Below are positions 1-7,146 of a stretch of 64,000 nt of DNA, piece by piece (positions within the stretch are counted from its first letter, which is position 1; every line of letters starts with the position of its first letter). The position numbers were made by a program, and so were the translations under genes. The DNA comes from Chelativorans sp. AA-79. Its GTDB lineage: Bacteria > Pseudomonadota > Alphaproteobacteria > Rhizobiales > Rhizobiaceae. The stretch covers positions 2,496,001-2,560,000 of the forward strand of contig NZ_CP120361.1 in assembly GCF_029457495.1 (NCBI RefSeq), read 5' to 3'. The notes under the pieces were generated by a model that worked only from the letters and a program-made list of their open reading frames with translations, ran no database searches and was not told where the DNA came from.

Positions 1-299
1 CTTTTGTCCATCTCGGGAAAGCCATAGGCCCAGCCCTCCGCCACGCGGTGGGCGGTAGAGGCATCGATCACGCGCGTCGTGTCGTTCCCGACCAGCGAGA
101 CGCTCTCGCGCGCCGCATCGTCCGGCAGGCAGAGAATGGCGATGTCGGCCGCGTTCAGGAACTCGGCGCGTGCGGCAGCGTCCTTGCGCCGCTCCAAGGG
201 AATGGAGAGGAGCTCGATGTCGCCGCGTTCGGCGAGCCGTGCGCGGATCTGCAGCCCCGTGGTGCCGTGTTCGCCGTCGATGAAGATCTTTGCCGTCAT
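1..299 (-). CDS. argC: N-acetyl-gamma-glutamyl-phosphate reductase, 5' part (ArgC, short type)
   Basis: NADPH-dependent reduction of N-acetylglutamyl-5-phosphate to the semialdehyde, the third step of arginine synthesis, in the cytoplasm. Only the first ~99 codons are present; the gene runs off the left edge. The ATG is at 299 and the protein opens with an [15 protein letters not shown] stretch, the nucleotide-binding start of the short (about 310 aa) ArgC type found in alphaproteobacteria, followed by [18 protein letters not shown] and VIDASTAHR. These segments are characteristic and leave little doubt. It lies 88 nt downstream of the agmatinase gene on the same strand and may be co-transcribed with it, which would place arginine synthesis and agmatine breakdown side by side. 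The catalytic cysteine region lies outside the window. Confidence 0.93.
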   Translation of the reverse strand, partial: MTAKIFIDGEHGTTGLQIRARLAERGDIELLSIPLERRKDAAARAEFLNAADIAILCLPDDAARESVSLVGNDTTRVIDASTAHRVAEGWAYGFPEMDK

Positions 300-387
300 G
301 TCGTCCGTGCCCGAAAGAGTCTGTCTTCAAATGGTCGAGAAGCGGTCCGGAATCAATCCGGAAAATCCTTGAATCGCAATGTGAGGA

Positions 388-1335
388 TCAAGGCCGCCGC
401 TTCTCGGCCAGAAGTCCCAGATAGTGCATGGCGACCGAGGCGCCGGCCACCGCCGTGATATCGGCATGGTCGTAGGGCGGCGAGACCTCCACGACATCCG
501 CGCCCACGATATCGAGCCCGCCGAGATGGCGGATGACGGAGAGCATCCTGGCCGAGGAGGGCCCGCCCGCGACCGGCGTGCCCGTGCCAGGCGCGAAGGC
601 CGGGTCCAGGCAGTCTATGTCGAAGGTGACGTAGGCCGGCGCGTCTCCCACCCGCTCGGCGATGATGCGGGCGATCTCCGCGGCCCTGATCTCCTCCAGG
701 TCGTAGCCGTGCACGATCTTGATGCCGCAATCGTCAGGCGCGTGGGTGCGGACGCCCACCTGGATGGAGCGGGCGGGATCGATCACCCCGTCGCGCACCG
801 CCCGCCCGACGAAGGAGCCGTGATCGATGCGCCTGCCGTCATCGTCCCAGGTGTCCTGGTGCGCGTCGAACTGGACGAGGGCGAGCTTGCCGTGCCTGGC
901 CGCATGCGCTTTCAAGAGCGGCCAGGTGACGAAATGGTCGCCGCCAAGCGTCACGAGGAAAGCGCCCGAACCGAGGATCTTCGCCGCCTCGCGTTCGATG
1001 GTTTGAGGTGTCTTGTCGTGCCGCCCGTAGTCGAGCAGGCAGTCGCCATAATCGACCACCGCGAGCGCCTCGAAGAGGTCGCGGTGGAAGGGATATTGCG
1101 GATCGTTGTCGAAGATCACGGAGGCGCGGCGGATGGCCTGCGGGCCGAAGCGCGCGCCCGGCCGGTTCGAGACGGCCGCGTCGAAGGGGATGCCCCACAC
1201 CACGGCATCCGCGCCTCTCACGTCCTTGGTGAATTTCCGGCGCATGAAGGAGAGCGCGCCCGCATAGGTCGGATCGCCTGCAGCGCCCGTGATCTGCCGC
1301 GCGGTGAAGGCATGGTCGATGGTCTTGGATGGCAT
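388..1335 (-). CDS. speB: Agmatinase / ureohydrolase family protein
   Basis: Hydrolyses a guanidino compound, most likely agmatine, to putrescine and urea using a binuclear Mn centre. 315 aa, typical family length. All six metal ligands are visible: H134 in GGDH, D157, H159 and D161 in DAHQD, and D239 and D241 in DIDCLDP. The N-terminal WGIPFDAAVSNRPG and ARFGPQAIR segments are the usual substrate-side loop of bacterial agmatinases. Arginase or guanidinobutyrase cannot be excluded from sequence alone, because substrate choice depends on a few loop residues. It lies upstream of argC on the same strand. The ATG at 1335 is preceded by 500 nt without a convincing gene, so it probably has its own promoter. 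Confidence 0.88.
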   Translation of the reverse strand: MPSKTIDHAFTARQITGAAGDPTYAGALSFMRRKFTKDVRGADAVVWGIPFDAAVSNRPGARFGPQAIRRASVIFDNDPQYPFHRDLFEALAVVDYGDCLLDYGRHDKTPQTIEREAAKILGSGAFLVTLGGDHFVTWPLLKAHAARHGKLALVQFDAHQDTWDDDGRRIDHGSFVGRAVRDGVIDPARSIQVGVRTHAPDDCGIKIVHGYDLEEIRAAEIARIIAERVGDAPAYVTFDIDCLDPAFAPGTGTPVAGGPSSARMLSVIRHLGGLDIVGADVVEVSPPYDHADITAVAGASVAMHYLGLLAEKRRP

Positions 1336-1422
1336 CGTGTGTGTTTCCTGAGGTCGTTAAAATGGCGGACGGTGGGGATTTTCGCCTGGGAAGACAGCTT
1401 CGACCAGCGGTGACGTTTCGAT

Positions 1423-1558
1423 GTTCAGGCATGGATCCTCGGGTCAAGCCCGAGGATGACGAGGAGGAGGTGTCATCGCCACTCGCCAGTGTTGGGGATT
1501 TGCGGAGACTTCACCAGTTCGTCATCCTCGGGCTTGACCCGAGGATCCATGCCTGAAC
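1423..1558. repeat. Pair of perfect 40-bp inverted repeats (REP/MITE-like)
   Basis: Positions 1423-1462 and 1519-1558 are exact reverse complements over 40 bp, separated by 56 bp. Each arm also contains an internal palindrome, CCTCGGGTCAAGCCCGAGG, so it can fold by itself. Arms read in frame give the peptide GMDPRVKPEDDE, a sequence often met as a spurious C-terminus in annotated alphaproteobacterial genomes (from memory), which suggests a dispersed repeat family. The pair sits in the 507-nt gap between the agmatinase gene and rpsI (1336-1842). Apart from this pair and the rpsI terminator I see nothing clear there; 1600-1757 carries a weak minus-strand reading frame, discussed as rejected. 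Likely a non-autonomous mobile or REP-type element, also able to act as a bidirectional transcription stop. Confidence 0.85.
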
Positions 1559-1786
1559 GTTTCCAGGTCCAAAACGGTCGACTGAAAAGGCTGCAGACAT
1601 AGGTTATGTGCCCAGGCCTGAACAGTATCGTGCTCAATGACGCGTCAGTGTCGGCATCTTTTAGGGCTTCAAGCGCGAGCCTAAGCCGCTCAGTTTCAAA
1701 GCGGGGACCTTCAGTCATGGGCATGGCAGTGCGAACAGGCGGCCATTCGTAGCTCAATGATGGAGCCTTCCGATTATCTCAGCAAC

Positions 1787-1813
1787 AAAAAAGCGGGCCC
1801 GAAGGCCCGCTTT
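1787..1813 (-). terminator. Rho-independent terminator of rplM-rpsI
   Basis: On the minus strand a GC-rich stem (GCGGGCC at 1804-1810 pairing with 1793-1799) around a UUCG-type loop (read CGAA on plus) is followed by six T residues, 30 nt after the rpsI stop. A textbook intrinsic terminator. Confidence 0.9.
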
Positions 1814-1842
1814 CCCCGTCCCGTACCGTACAGTACGGTGTA

Positions 1843-2322
1843 TCAGCGCTTGGAGAACTGGAAGGAACGGCGGGCCTTGGCGCGGCCGTATTTCTTGCGC
1901 TCCACCACGCGGCTGTCGCGGGTGAGGAAGCCGCCCTTCTTGAGCACGGGACGCAGGTCCGGCTCGAAGAAGGTCAGCGCCCGCGAGATGCCGTGGCGCA
2001 CCGCGCCCGCCTGGCCCGAAAGACCGCCGCCCACGACAGTGGCGACGATATCGTACTGGCCGTTACGGTTGGCCGCCACGATCGGCTGCTGCAGCACCAT
2101 CTGCAGGACCGGCCGCGCGAAATACTGGGCGAATTCCTTGCCGTTCACCGTGATCTTGCCGGAGCCGGGCTTCACCCACACGCGGGCGATCGCGTTCTTG
2201 CGCTTGCCGGTGGCATAGGCGCGGCCTTGGGCATCGAGCTTCTGCACGTGGACGGGAGCTTCGGCCTCCGCCGTCTCACGCGTCGCCGCGCCCAGCTCCT
2301 GGAGGGAATTGATTTCAGCCAT
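1843..2322 (-). CDS. rpsI: 30S ribosomal protein S9
   Basis: Small-subunit protein whose C-terminal tail reaches the P-site tRNA. 159 aa; the alphaproteobacterial type with an extra N-terminal ~30 residues ([16 protein letters not shown]) before the conserved core [18 protein letters not shown], with [28 protein letters not shown] and the basic C-terminus ending [11 protein letters not shown]. Its start overlaps the end of rplM by 8 nt, so the two are translationally coupled. A strong intrinsic terminator follows. rplM-rpsI is the universal bacterial order. Confidence 0.98.
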   Translation of the reverse strand: MAEINSLQELGAATRETAEAEAPVHVQKLDAQGRAYATGKRKNAIARVWVKPGSGKITVNGKEFAQYFARPVLQMVLQQPIVAANRNGQYDIVATVVGGGLSGQAGAVRHGISRALTFFEPDLRPVLKKGGFLTRDSRVVERKKYGRAKARRSFQFSKR

Positions 2323-2788
2323 ATGCCTGGACCCTTACATTCTTCTTGCTCATGGCGGCGACATCCAGCTTTTCGGGCTGCTGCGCCTCATGAGGGTGTT
2401 CTGCGCCCGCGTAGACACGCAGGTTCTTCATCTGGCGGCGTCCGAGTGGCCCGCGCGGGATCATGCGCTCCACGGCCTTCTCGACGACGCGCTCGGGGAA
2501 CCGGCCCTCGAGGATCTGGCGCGCCGTGCGCTCCTTGATGCCGCCGGCATGGCCCGTATGCCAGTAATAGGTCTTGTCCTGGTACTTCTTGCCGGTGAAG
2601 ACCACCTTGTCCGCGTTGATGATGATGACATTGTCGCCATCGTCCACATGGGGCGTGAAGGTGGGCTTGTGCTTGCCGCGCAGGCGGTTGGCGACGATGG
2701 TGGCGAGACGGCCGACGACGAGACCCTCGGCGTCGATCAGCACCCACTTCTTCGTCACCTCCGCAGGCTTCTGCGAGAAGGTTTTCAT
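2315..2788 (-). CDS. rplM: 50S ribosomal protein L13
   Basis: Early-assembly large-subunit protein, 157 aa. The frame is open further upstream, but the conserved start is [20 protein letters not shown] at 2788. The residues before it are rich in R and P and unlike any L13. Family motifs visible: [53 protein letters not shown] and [14 protein letters not shown]. First gene of the rplM-rpsI operon, driven by the promoter at 2894-2922 with a leader of about 100 nt. That is long enough for a regulatory RNA structure of the kind known for L13 in other bacteria, although I did not identify one. Confidence 0.98.
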   Translation of the reverse strand: MKTFSQKPAEVTKKWVLIDAEGLVVGRLATIVANRLRGKHKPTFTPHVDDGDNVIIINADKVVFTGKKYQDKTYYWHTGHAGGIKERTARQILEGRFPERVVEKAVERMIPRGPLGRRQMKNLRVYAGAEHPHEAQQPEKLDVAAMSKKNVRVQAYG

Positions 2789-2893
2789 GATTCCGTCCGT
2801 TGTCCTGGACCTTGCACGAGGCAAGGCGTTTCTTGTTGCTTCAACCGATGGCCGAAAGACCCTCGAAACCGGGGCAAATGCCGCAGTCGGGCG

Positions 2894-2922
2894 CTTATAC
2901 GGGCGCTCCAAGGGCAAGTCAA
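2894..2922 (-). promoter_or_regulatory. Sigma70-type promoter of rplM-rpsI
   Basis: Read on the minus strand: TTGACT (2922-2917), 17-nt spacer, TATAAG (2899-2894). Near-consensus elements with ideal spacing, just upstream of a ribosomal protein operon. Predicted transcription start is near 2887, giving a leader of about 100 nt. The region upstream (2923-2994) is strikingly AT-rich for this genome, as expected for an UP element of a ribosomal promoter. Confidence 0.8.
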
Positions 2923-2994
2923 GGAAAGAAAATCGACTATGTCGAAAAAATATTAAGTAAAATCAGTTGGTTATCAAATAGGTATCATAATACC

Positions 2995-3453
2995 TCACAG
3001 ATTCCGGCGCGGTGGAATGGCGTAGGTGCCCGTTGCATGGGCGACCAGCGACTTGTCCCGCCCCGCCGTGATGGCGACGTCGAACACCATGAGGCGCTTG
3101 CCGAGCTTCAGGATGCGGCAGGCGCCGTCGATCGCGCCGGCTTCCGCCTTGCGCATGAAATTGATGTTGAGATTGGTGGTGACCGCCAGCGCCTCGCGCC
3201 CGATATGGGAGAGGGCGCAGACATACCCGCCGATATCGGCGAGCGTGAAGAGCGACGGCCCGGACACGGTGTTCCCGGGCCTCAGGTGATGCTCTGCGGC
3301 CTCCAGCCGCACGACACAGCCGCCGGGCCGGACCTCGATTGCGCTGTAGGCGCGAAGCTCCTCGTTGAGCTGCGGATAAACCTCATCGAGGAAGGCGTTC
3401 ACCTCGTCCGCGCCCATCACCGGCGACAGGCCTGCCGCTCCGTTCGTATCCAT
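2995..3453 (-). CDS. PaaI-family (hotdog-fold) acyl-CoA thioesterase
   Basis: Probable hydrolysis of acyl- or aryl-CoA thioesters in the cytoplasm. 152 aa from the ATG at 3453, which has a GGGAGGGA ribosome site; a longer frame upstream is arginine/serine-rich and not protein-like. Hotdog signature: RPGNTVSGPSLFTLADIGGYV (the helix bearing the catalytic acidic residue, here D in LADIG), then ALAVTTNLNINFMRKAEAG and the last strands with VFDVAITAG and LVAHATGTYAIPP. Substrate unknown. Divergent from the crotonase-like gene at 3590, with which it shares a 136-nt promoter region, so a common role in acyl-CoA handling is plausible. Confidence 0.85.
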   Translation of the reverse strand: MDTNGAAGLSPVMGADEVNAFLDEVYPQLNEELRAYSAIEVRPGGCVVRLEAAEHHLRPGNTVSGPSLFTLADIGGYVCALSHIGREALAVTTNLNINFMRKAEAGAIDGACRILKLGKRLMVFDVAITAGRDKSLVAHATGTYAIPPRRNL

Positions 3454-3589
3454 ACCGGCGTCCCTCCCGCGCTTGACCCTTATGCCAGCGGAAGGCGACG
3501 ATGGCCTTTTCGTGGCTGATCCGCAAGCCGCGCTGTGGTAGGGTCCGCCCGCGGATCGCACCGCCGCCCGATGCAGGAGGACGACACCG

Positions 3590-4411
3590 ATGGCCGAGAC
3601 GATCGCCCACGCGCGCGGCGAAGCGTTGGAGTTGGTGGGAACCCGGCAGGAGGAGGGCGTGCTCACGCTTATCCTGCAGAACCCGCCCGCCAATGCGCTT
3701 TCCATCGCCATGATGGACGCGCTGAAGGATGCGCTCGACCGCGCCCGCGACGATCATGCCGTGCGTGTGATCGTGATCGCGCATGAGGGGACGGTCTTTT
3801 CCGCCGGCCATGATCTCAAGGAGATGACGGCGCATCGCAGGGATGCCGACGGGGGCAGGGCGTTCTTCGCCCGGACGATGGCGCTCTGCGCCGACCTCAT
3901 GCAGGCGATCGTGCACCATCCGAAGCCGGTGATCGCGGCGGTGGACGGCGTGGCGACGGCGGCCGGCTGTCAACTCGTCGCCTCCTGCGATCTGGCGGTG
4001 GCGTCCGGCCATGCACGCTTCGCCACCCCCGGCGTCAATATCGGCCTCTTCTGCTCCACGCCGATGGTGGCGCTTTCGCGCAACATCTCGCGCAAGCATG
4101 CGATGGAGATGCTGCTTGCCGGCGAGATGATCGACGCCGAGACGGCGCTCGTCTTCGGCCTCGTCAACCGCGTGGTGACGCGCGAGGAGCTGAACCGGAC
4201 TGTCGTGAAGATGGCACGAGTCATCGCGTCCAAATCGCCTTTGACGATCAGGACCGGCAAGGAGGCATTTTACCGGCAGGCCGAGATGCGGCTGGCGGAC
4301 GCCTATGAATACACCCAGCACGTGATGGTGGAGAACATGATGGCCCGCGACGCGGAAGAAGGCATCGGCGCATTCATAGAGAAGCGCGAACCGGAGTGGA
4401 GAGGCGAATGA
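3590..4411 (+). CDS. Crotonase-superfamily protein, ECHDC3-like, lacking catalytic glutamates
   Basis: 273 aa crotonase fold. The oxyanion-hole elements are present (SAGHDLKE at ~71-78 and the GCQLVASCD helix at ~126-134), so acyl-CoA can still be bound. However, the two glutamates that hydrate enoyl-CoA in true crotonases are replaced by Q128 and G148. The segment FATPGVNIGLFCSTP and the C-terminal EAFYRQ and AFIEKREPEW pattern match the ECHDC3 group, whose reaction is not settled. Strong GGAGG ribosome site. The stop codon overlaps the next ATG (ATGA), and the following two genes are coupled the same way. Often annotated simply as enoyl-CoA hydratase; that activity is doubtful here. Confidence 0.88.
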   Translation: MAETIAHARGEALELVGTRQEEGVLTLILQNPPANALSIAMMDALKDALDRARDDHAVRVIVIAHEGTVFSAGHDLKEMTAHRRDADGGRAFFARTMALCADLMQAIVHHPKPVIAAVDGVATAAGCQLVASCDLAVASGHARFATPGVNIGLFCSTPMVALSRNISRKHAMEMLLAGEMIDAETALVFGLVNRVVTREELNRTVVKMARVIASKSPLTIRTGKEAFYRQAEMRLADAYEYTQHVMVENMMARDAEEGIGAFIEKREPEWRGE

Positions 4412-4863
4412 AACTCGAACCGCGCATCTCGATCATCACCCTTGGTGTGGACGATCTCGACCGGGCGATCCGCTTCTACGAGGCCATGGGCCTGGAAAGG
4501 AGCAAGCGGATCACCGAGGGCGTGGCCTTCTTCCAGATGGGAGGCATGATCCTGGCATTGTGGCCGCGCGACCATCTGGCCGCCGACATCGCCAACGACA
4601 ATTTCCGCCCGGCGAGGGGCGCCAACGGCAAGCCGGGATTCTCCGGCGTGGCGCTCGCCTACAACACGCGCTCCGAAGCCGAGGTGAGTCTCGTCCTCGA
4701 CCAGGTGGACAAGGCGGGCGGCCGCGTTCTGAAACCCGCGCAGCGCGCCTTCTGGGGCGGTGTGCAGGGCTATTTTGCCGATACGGAGGGCAATCTCTGG
4801 GAAGTCGCGCACAATCCCGACTTTCCCATCGACGCCGAAGGCCGTATTACGCTGCCCGAATGA
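4408..4863 (+). CDS. VOC-family (glyoxalase/bleomycin-resistance fold) protein
   Basis: 151 aa metal-dependent VOC superfamily protein of unknown substrate. The start at 4408 overlaps the previous stop as ATGA and is preceded by GGAGAGG; a start 12 nt upstream is possible but has poorer context. Two beta-alpha-beta-beta-beta modules: ISIITLGVDDLDRAIRFYEAMGLE (1-30) and the second ending GYFADTEGNLWEVAHNP, with the E of LWEVA in the usual metal-ligand position. It overlaps the next gene by 4 nt. Translational coupling to an acyl-CoA-binding crotonase and a CoA-binding protein suggests one small metabolic unit. Confidence 0.85.
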   Translation: MKLEPRISIITLGVDDLDRAIRFYEAMGLERSKRITEGVAFFQMGGMILALWPRDHLAADIANDNFRPARGANGKPGFSGVALAYNTRSEAEVSLVLDQVDKAGGRVLKPAQRAFWGGVQGYFADTEGNLWEVAHNPDFPIDAEGRITLPE

Positions 4864-5321
4864 ACCACGACACCTACGACAACGCCTATATCGCCGGTAT
4901 CCTGGGCAGCGTGAGAAGCATCGCGGTGCTCGGCGCATCTCCGAAAGCCGACCGGCCGAGTTTCTCCGTCATGAGCTTCCTCATGCGCAGGGGATACCGC
5001 GTTTTCCCGGTCAATCCCGGCCAGGCGGGCAAGGAAATCGCCGGCGCGATGACCTACGCCCGGCTGGCCGAGCTTCCCGAGCCTGTGGACATGGTCGATG
5101 TCTTCCGCTCGTCCGCCGCGATTCCCGGCGTGGCGAATGAAGTCCTCGCCATGGACCCGCTGCCCAGGGTGGTCTGGATGCAACTCCGTATCCGCGACGA
5201 TGCCTCCGCCGCGCGGCTTGAGGAAAGTGGCATCAAGGTGGTGATGAACCGCTGCCCGGCGATCGAAATCCCGCGTCTCGAGCGCGAAATCGGCTGGAAG
5301 GGACCTTCCACCGGCGGGTAG
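4860..5321 (+). CDS. CoA-binding domain protein (YccU family)
   Basis: 153 aa Rossmann-fold protein of the single-domain CoA-binding family (PF13380). N-terminal IAVLGASPKADRPSFSVMSFL, then GYRVFPVNPGQAGKEIAG and the segment DMVDVFR that binds the nucleotide. C-terminal VVMNRCPAIEIPRL, conserved in YccU homologues. Function unknown; in related proteins CoA can be bound through a disulfide. The ATG overlaps the VOC gene stop as ATGA, so translation is coupled. Last gene of the three-gene set; metY follows after 149 nt with its own likely promoter. Confidence 0.9.
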   Translation: MNHDTYDNAYIAGILGSVRSIAVLGASPKADRPSFSVMSFLMRRGYRVFPVNPGQAGKEIAGAMTYARLAELPEPVDMVDVFRSSAAIPGVANEVLAMDPLPRVVWMQLRIRDDASAARLEESGIKVVMNRCPAIEIPRLEREIGWKGPSTGG

Positions 5322-5406
5322 GCTTCGCCGTGTCTGCGCTCCGGCTCCCGATCGGCTTGGCTGGCCATGATTTTCCCCGCGCGCCCGGAAATCAGGCAAA
5401 TCTTCT

Positions 5407-5434
5407 TTGCCTTGGCCCGGCGGCTCTGTATTGA
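5407..5434 (+). promoter_or_regulatory. Possible sigma70 promoter of metY
   Basis: TTGCCT (5407-5412), 16-nt spacer, TATTGA (5429-5434), about 37 nt upstream of the metY ATG. Moderate match. I looked for a SAM-II riboswitch in 5322-5470, as alphaproteobacterial methionine genes often carry one, and did not find its conserved core. Confidence 0.4.
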
Positions 5435-5470
5435 TTGGCGCGGTTCTGATTGTCGAACGGAGGAGATTCC

Positions 5471-6754
5471 ATGACCGAGCGCACACCCGGTTTCAACACG
5501 CTTGCGATCCATGCCGGCGCTCAGGCCGACCCGGCGACCGGCGCCCGCGCCACGCCGATCTATCAGACGACCTCCTATGTGTTCGACGATGCGGAGCATG
5601 CGGCCTCGCTTTTCGGCCTGAAGGCCTTCGGCAACATCTACACCCGCATCATGAACCCCACGCAGGCGGTGCTGGAGGAGCGGGTGGCCGCGCTCGAGGG
5701 CGGCACGGCGGCGCTCGCGACCGCCTCGGGCCACGCGGCGCAGCTCCTCGTCTTCCACACGCTCATGCAGCCGGGCTGCAACTTCATCGCCGCCAGGAAG
5801 CTCTATGGCGGCTCGATCAACCAGTTCGGCCACGCCTTCAAGAACTTCAATTGGGAGGTTCGCTGGGCCGATCCGGAAGACATCTCCTCCTTCGAAAGCC
5901 AGATCGACGGCAACACCCGCGCGATCTTCGTGGAAAGCCTCGCCAATCCCGGCGGTACATTCGTGGATCTGGAGAAGATCTCGGAGGTGGCGAAGCTGCA
6001 CGGATTGCCCTTCATCGTCGACAACACCATGGCCTCGCCCTATCTGCTGCGGCCCATCGAATACGGTGCCGACATCATCGTCCATTCGCTTACGAAGTTC
6101 ATGGGCGGCCACGGCAACTCGATCGGCGGCATCCTGGTGGATTGCGGCACGTTCGACTGGTCGAAGTCGGGCAACTATCCCATGCTGTCGGAGCCGCGCC
6201 CGGAATATGGCGGCATGGTGCTGCACGAGACCTTCGGCAATTTCGCCTTCGCGATCGCCGCGCGCGTGCTCGGCCTGCGCGATTTCGGCCCGGCGATATC
6301 GCCGTTCAACGCCTTCCTGGTCCTCACCGGCATCGAGACCCTGCCGCTCAGGATGCAGCGCCACTGCGACAACGCGCTCGAGGTGGCCGAGTGGCTGAAG
6401 GGACATCCGGCCGTGGATTGGGTGTCCTATCCAGGCCTGCCCGAGGACCCGAATCACGCCCTCATGCGGAAATATTCGCCCAAGGGTGCGGGCGCCGTCT
6501 TCACCTTCGGGCTCAAGGGCGGTTACGACGCGGGCGTGAAGGTGGTGGAAGGCGTCGAGCTCTTCTCCCACCTCGCCAATATCGGCGACACGAAATCGCT
6601 GATCATCCACCCGGCCTCCACGACGCACCGCCAGCTCTCCGACGAACAGAAGGTGGCGGCAGGCGCCGGGCCGGACGTCGTCCGGCTCTCCGTGGGCATC
6701 GAGGATGTGGGCGACATCATCGCCGACCTGGAGCAGGCGCTGGCGAAGGTCTGA
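5471..6754 (+). CDS. metY: O-acetylhomoserine sulfhydrylase (aminocarboxypropyltransferase)
   Basis: PLP enzyme joining O-acetylhomoserine with sulfide (or methanethiol) to give homocysteine (or methionine). 427 aa from the ATG at 5471, preceded by GGAGGAG; an in-frame start 21 nt upstream lies across the ribosome site. Cys/Met-metabolism PLP fold: GARATPIYQTTSYVF, NIYTRIMNPT, LEGGTAALATASGHAAQ, and the Schiff-base lysine in HSLTKFMGGHG. The C-terminal LIIHPASTTHRQL and VRLSVGIED are standard. The PLP domain and the length exclude the shorter cystathionine lyases. It likely forms its own transcript after the three-gene crotonase/VOC/CoA-binding unit. Confidence 0.95.
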   Translation: MTERTPGFNTLAIHAGAQADPATGARATPIYQTTSYVFDDAEHAASLFGLKAFGNIYTRIMNPTQAVLEERVAALEGGTAALATASGHAAQLLVFHTLMQPGCNFIAARKLYGGSINQFGHAFKNFNWEVRWADPEDISSFESQIDGNTRAIFVESLANPGGTFVDLEKISEVAKLHGLPFIVDNTMASPYLLRPIEYGADIIVHSLTKFMGGHGNSIGGILVDCGTFDWSKSGNYPMLSEPRPEYGGMVLHETFGNFAFAIAARVLGLRDFGPAISPFNAFLVLTGIETLPLRMQRHCDNALEVAEWLKGHPAVDWVSYPGLPEDPNHALMRKYSPKGAGAVFTFGLKGGYDAGVKVVEGVELFSHLANIGDTKSLIIHPASTTHRQLSDEQKVAAGAGPDVVRLSVGIEDVGDIIADLEQALAKV

Positions 6755-6962
6755 GCCCCCCACGCGCGGTGGGTGAGCCGTTCCTAGCCCACGGCGTGAC
6801 AGGTGTCGCGCAACGCGTCGCCTTTGCGAGCCGGAGCGTAGGCACGCGCTCGAAGCACCTTGAGCGCCACCAGGGGGCCGGGCCGGGCAAGAGCTGTGCC
6901 TATGCGTAAAAAGCGCCCGCGCCGCAGGGGAGGCTCTTCTGGCCGGCCGCTGCTTCATCGCG

Positions 6963-7020
6963 GAATATTACGAGTGGATTCCCACAATTGAAGGCCGTTT
7001 CCGCGGCCTTCGTAATATTC
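6963..7020. repeat. Nested inverted repeat in the metY-acyltransferase gap
   Basis: An outer perfect 11-bp inverted repeat (GAATATTACGA at 6963-6973 with 7010-7020) encloses an inner perfect 8-bp stem (GAAGGCCG at 6990-6997 with 7004-7011) around a 6-nt loop. The two share the residues at 7010-7011, so they are alternatives or stack as a cruciform. No T-run follows, so it is not an obvious terminator. The surrounding 392-nt gap (6755-7146) holds nothing else I can identify. Confidence 0.7.
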
Positions 7021-7146
7021 ATGAAACAGAGGGGGATAACCCTGGCCTTCCGCTTGGGGATCGACTGTGCCGGTGAGGAGATCAGCGCCTCGACGATGCG
7101 GCGGCTGCCGTAGCGCCGGAGATAATCAACCTTGCGAGGGGGTGGA

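Noticed and set aside
1473..1757. 94-aa minus-strand frame before rpsI
   Set aside because: Starts at TTG without a ribosome site and ends through the 40-bp repeat (GMDPRVKPEDDE); the N-terminal RFETERLRL looks like a remnant but no domain is supported.
5322..5470. SAM-II riboswitch upstream of metY
   Set aside because: Expected in alphaproteobacterial met genes, but the conserved pseudoknot core is not visible; only a moderate promoter is seen.
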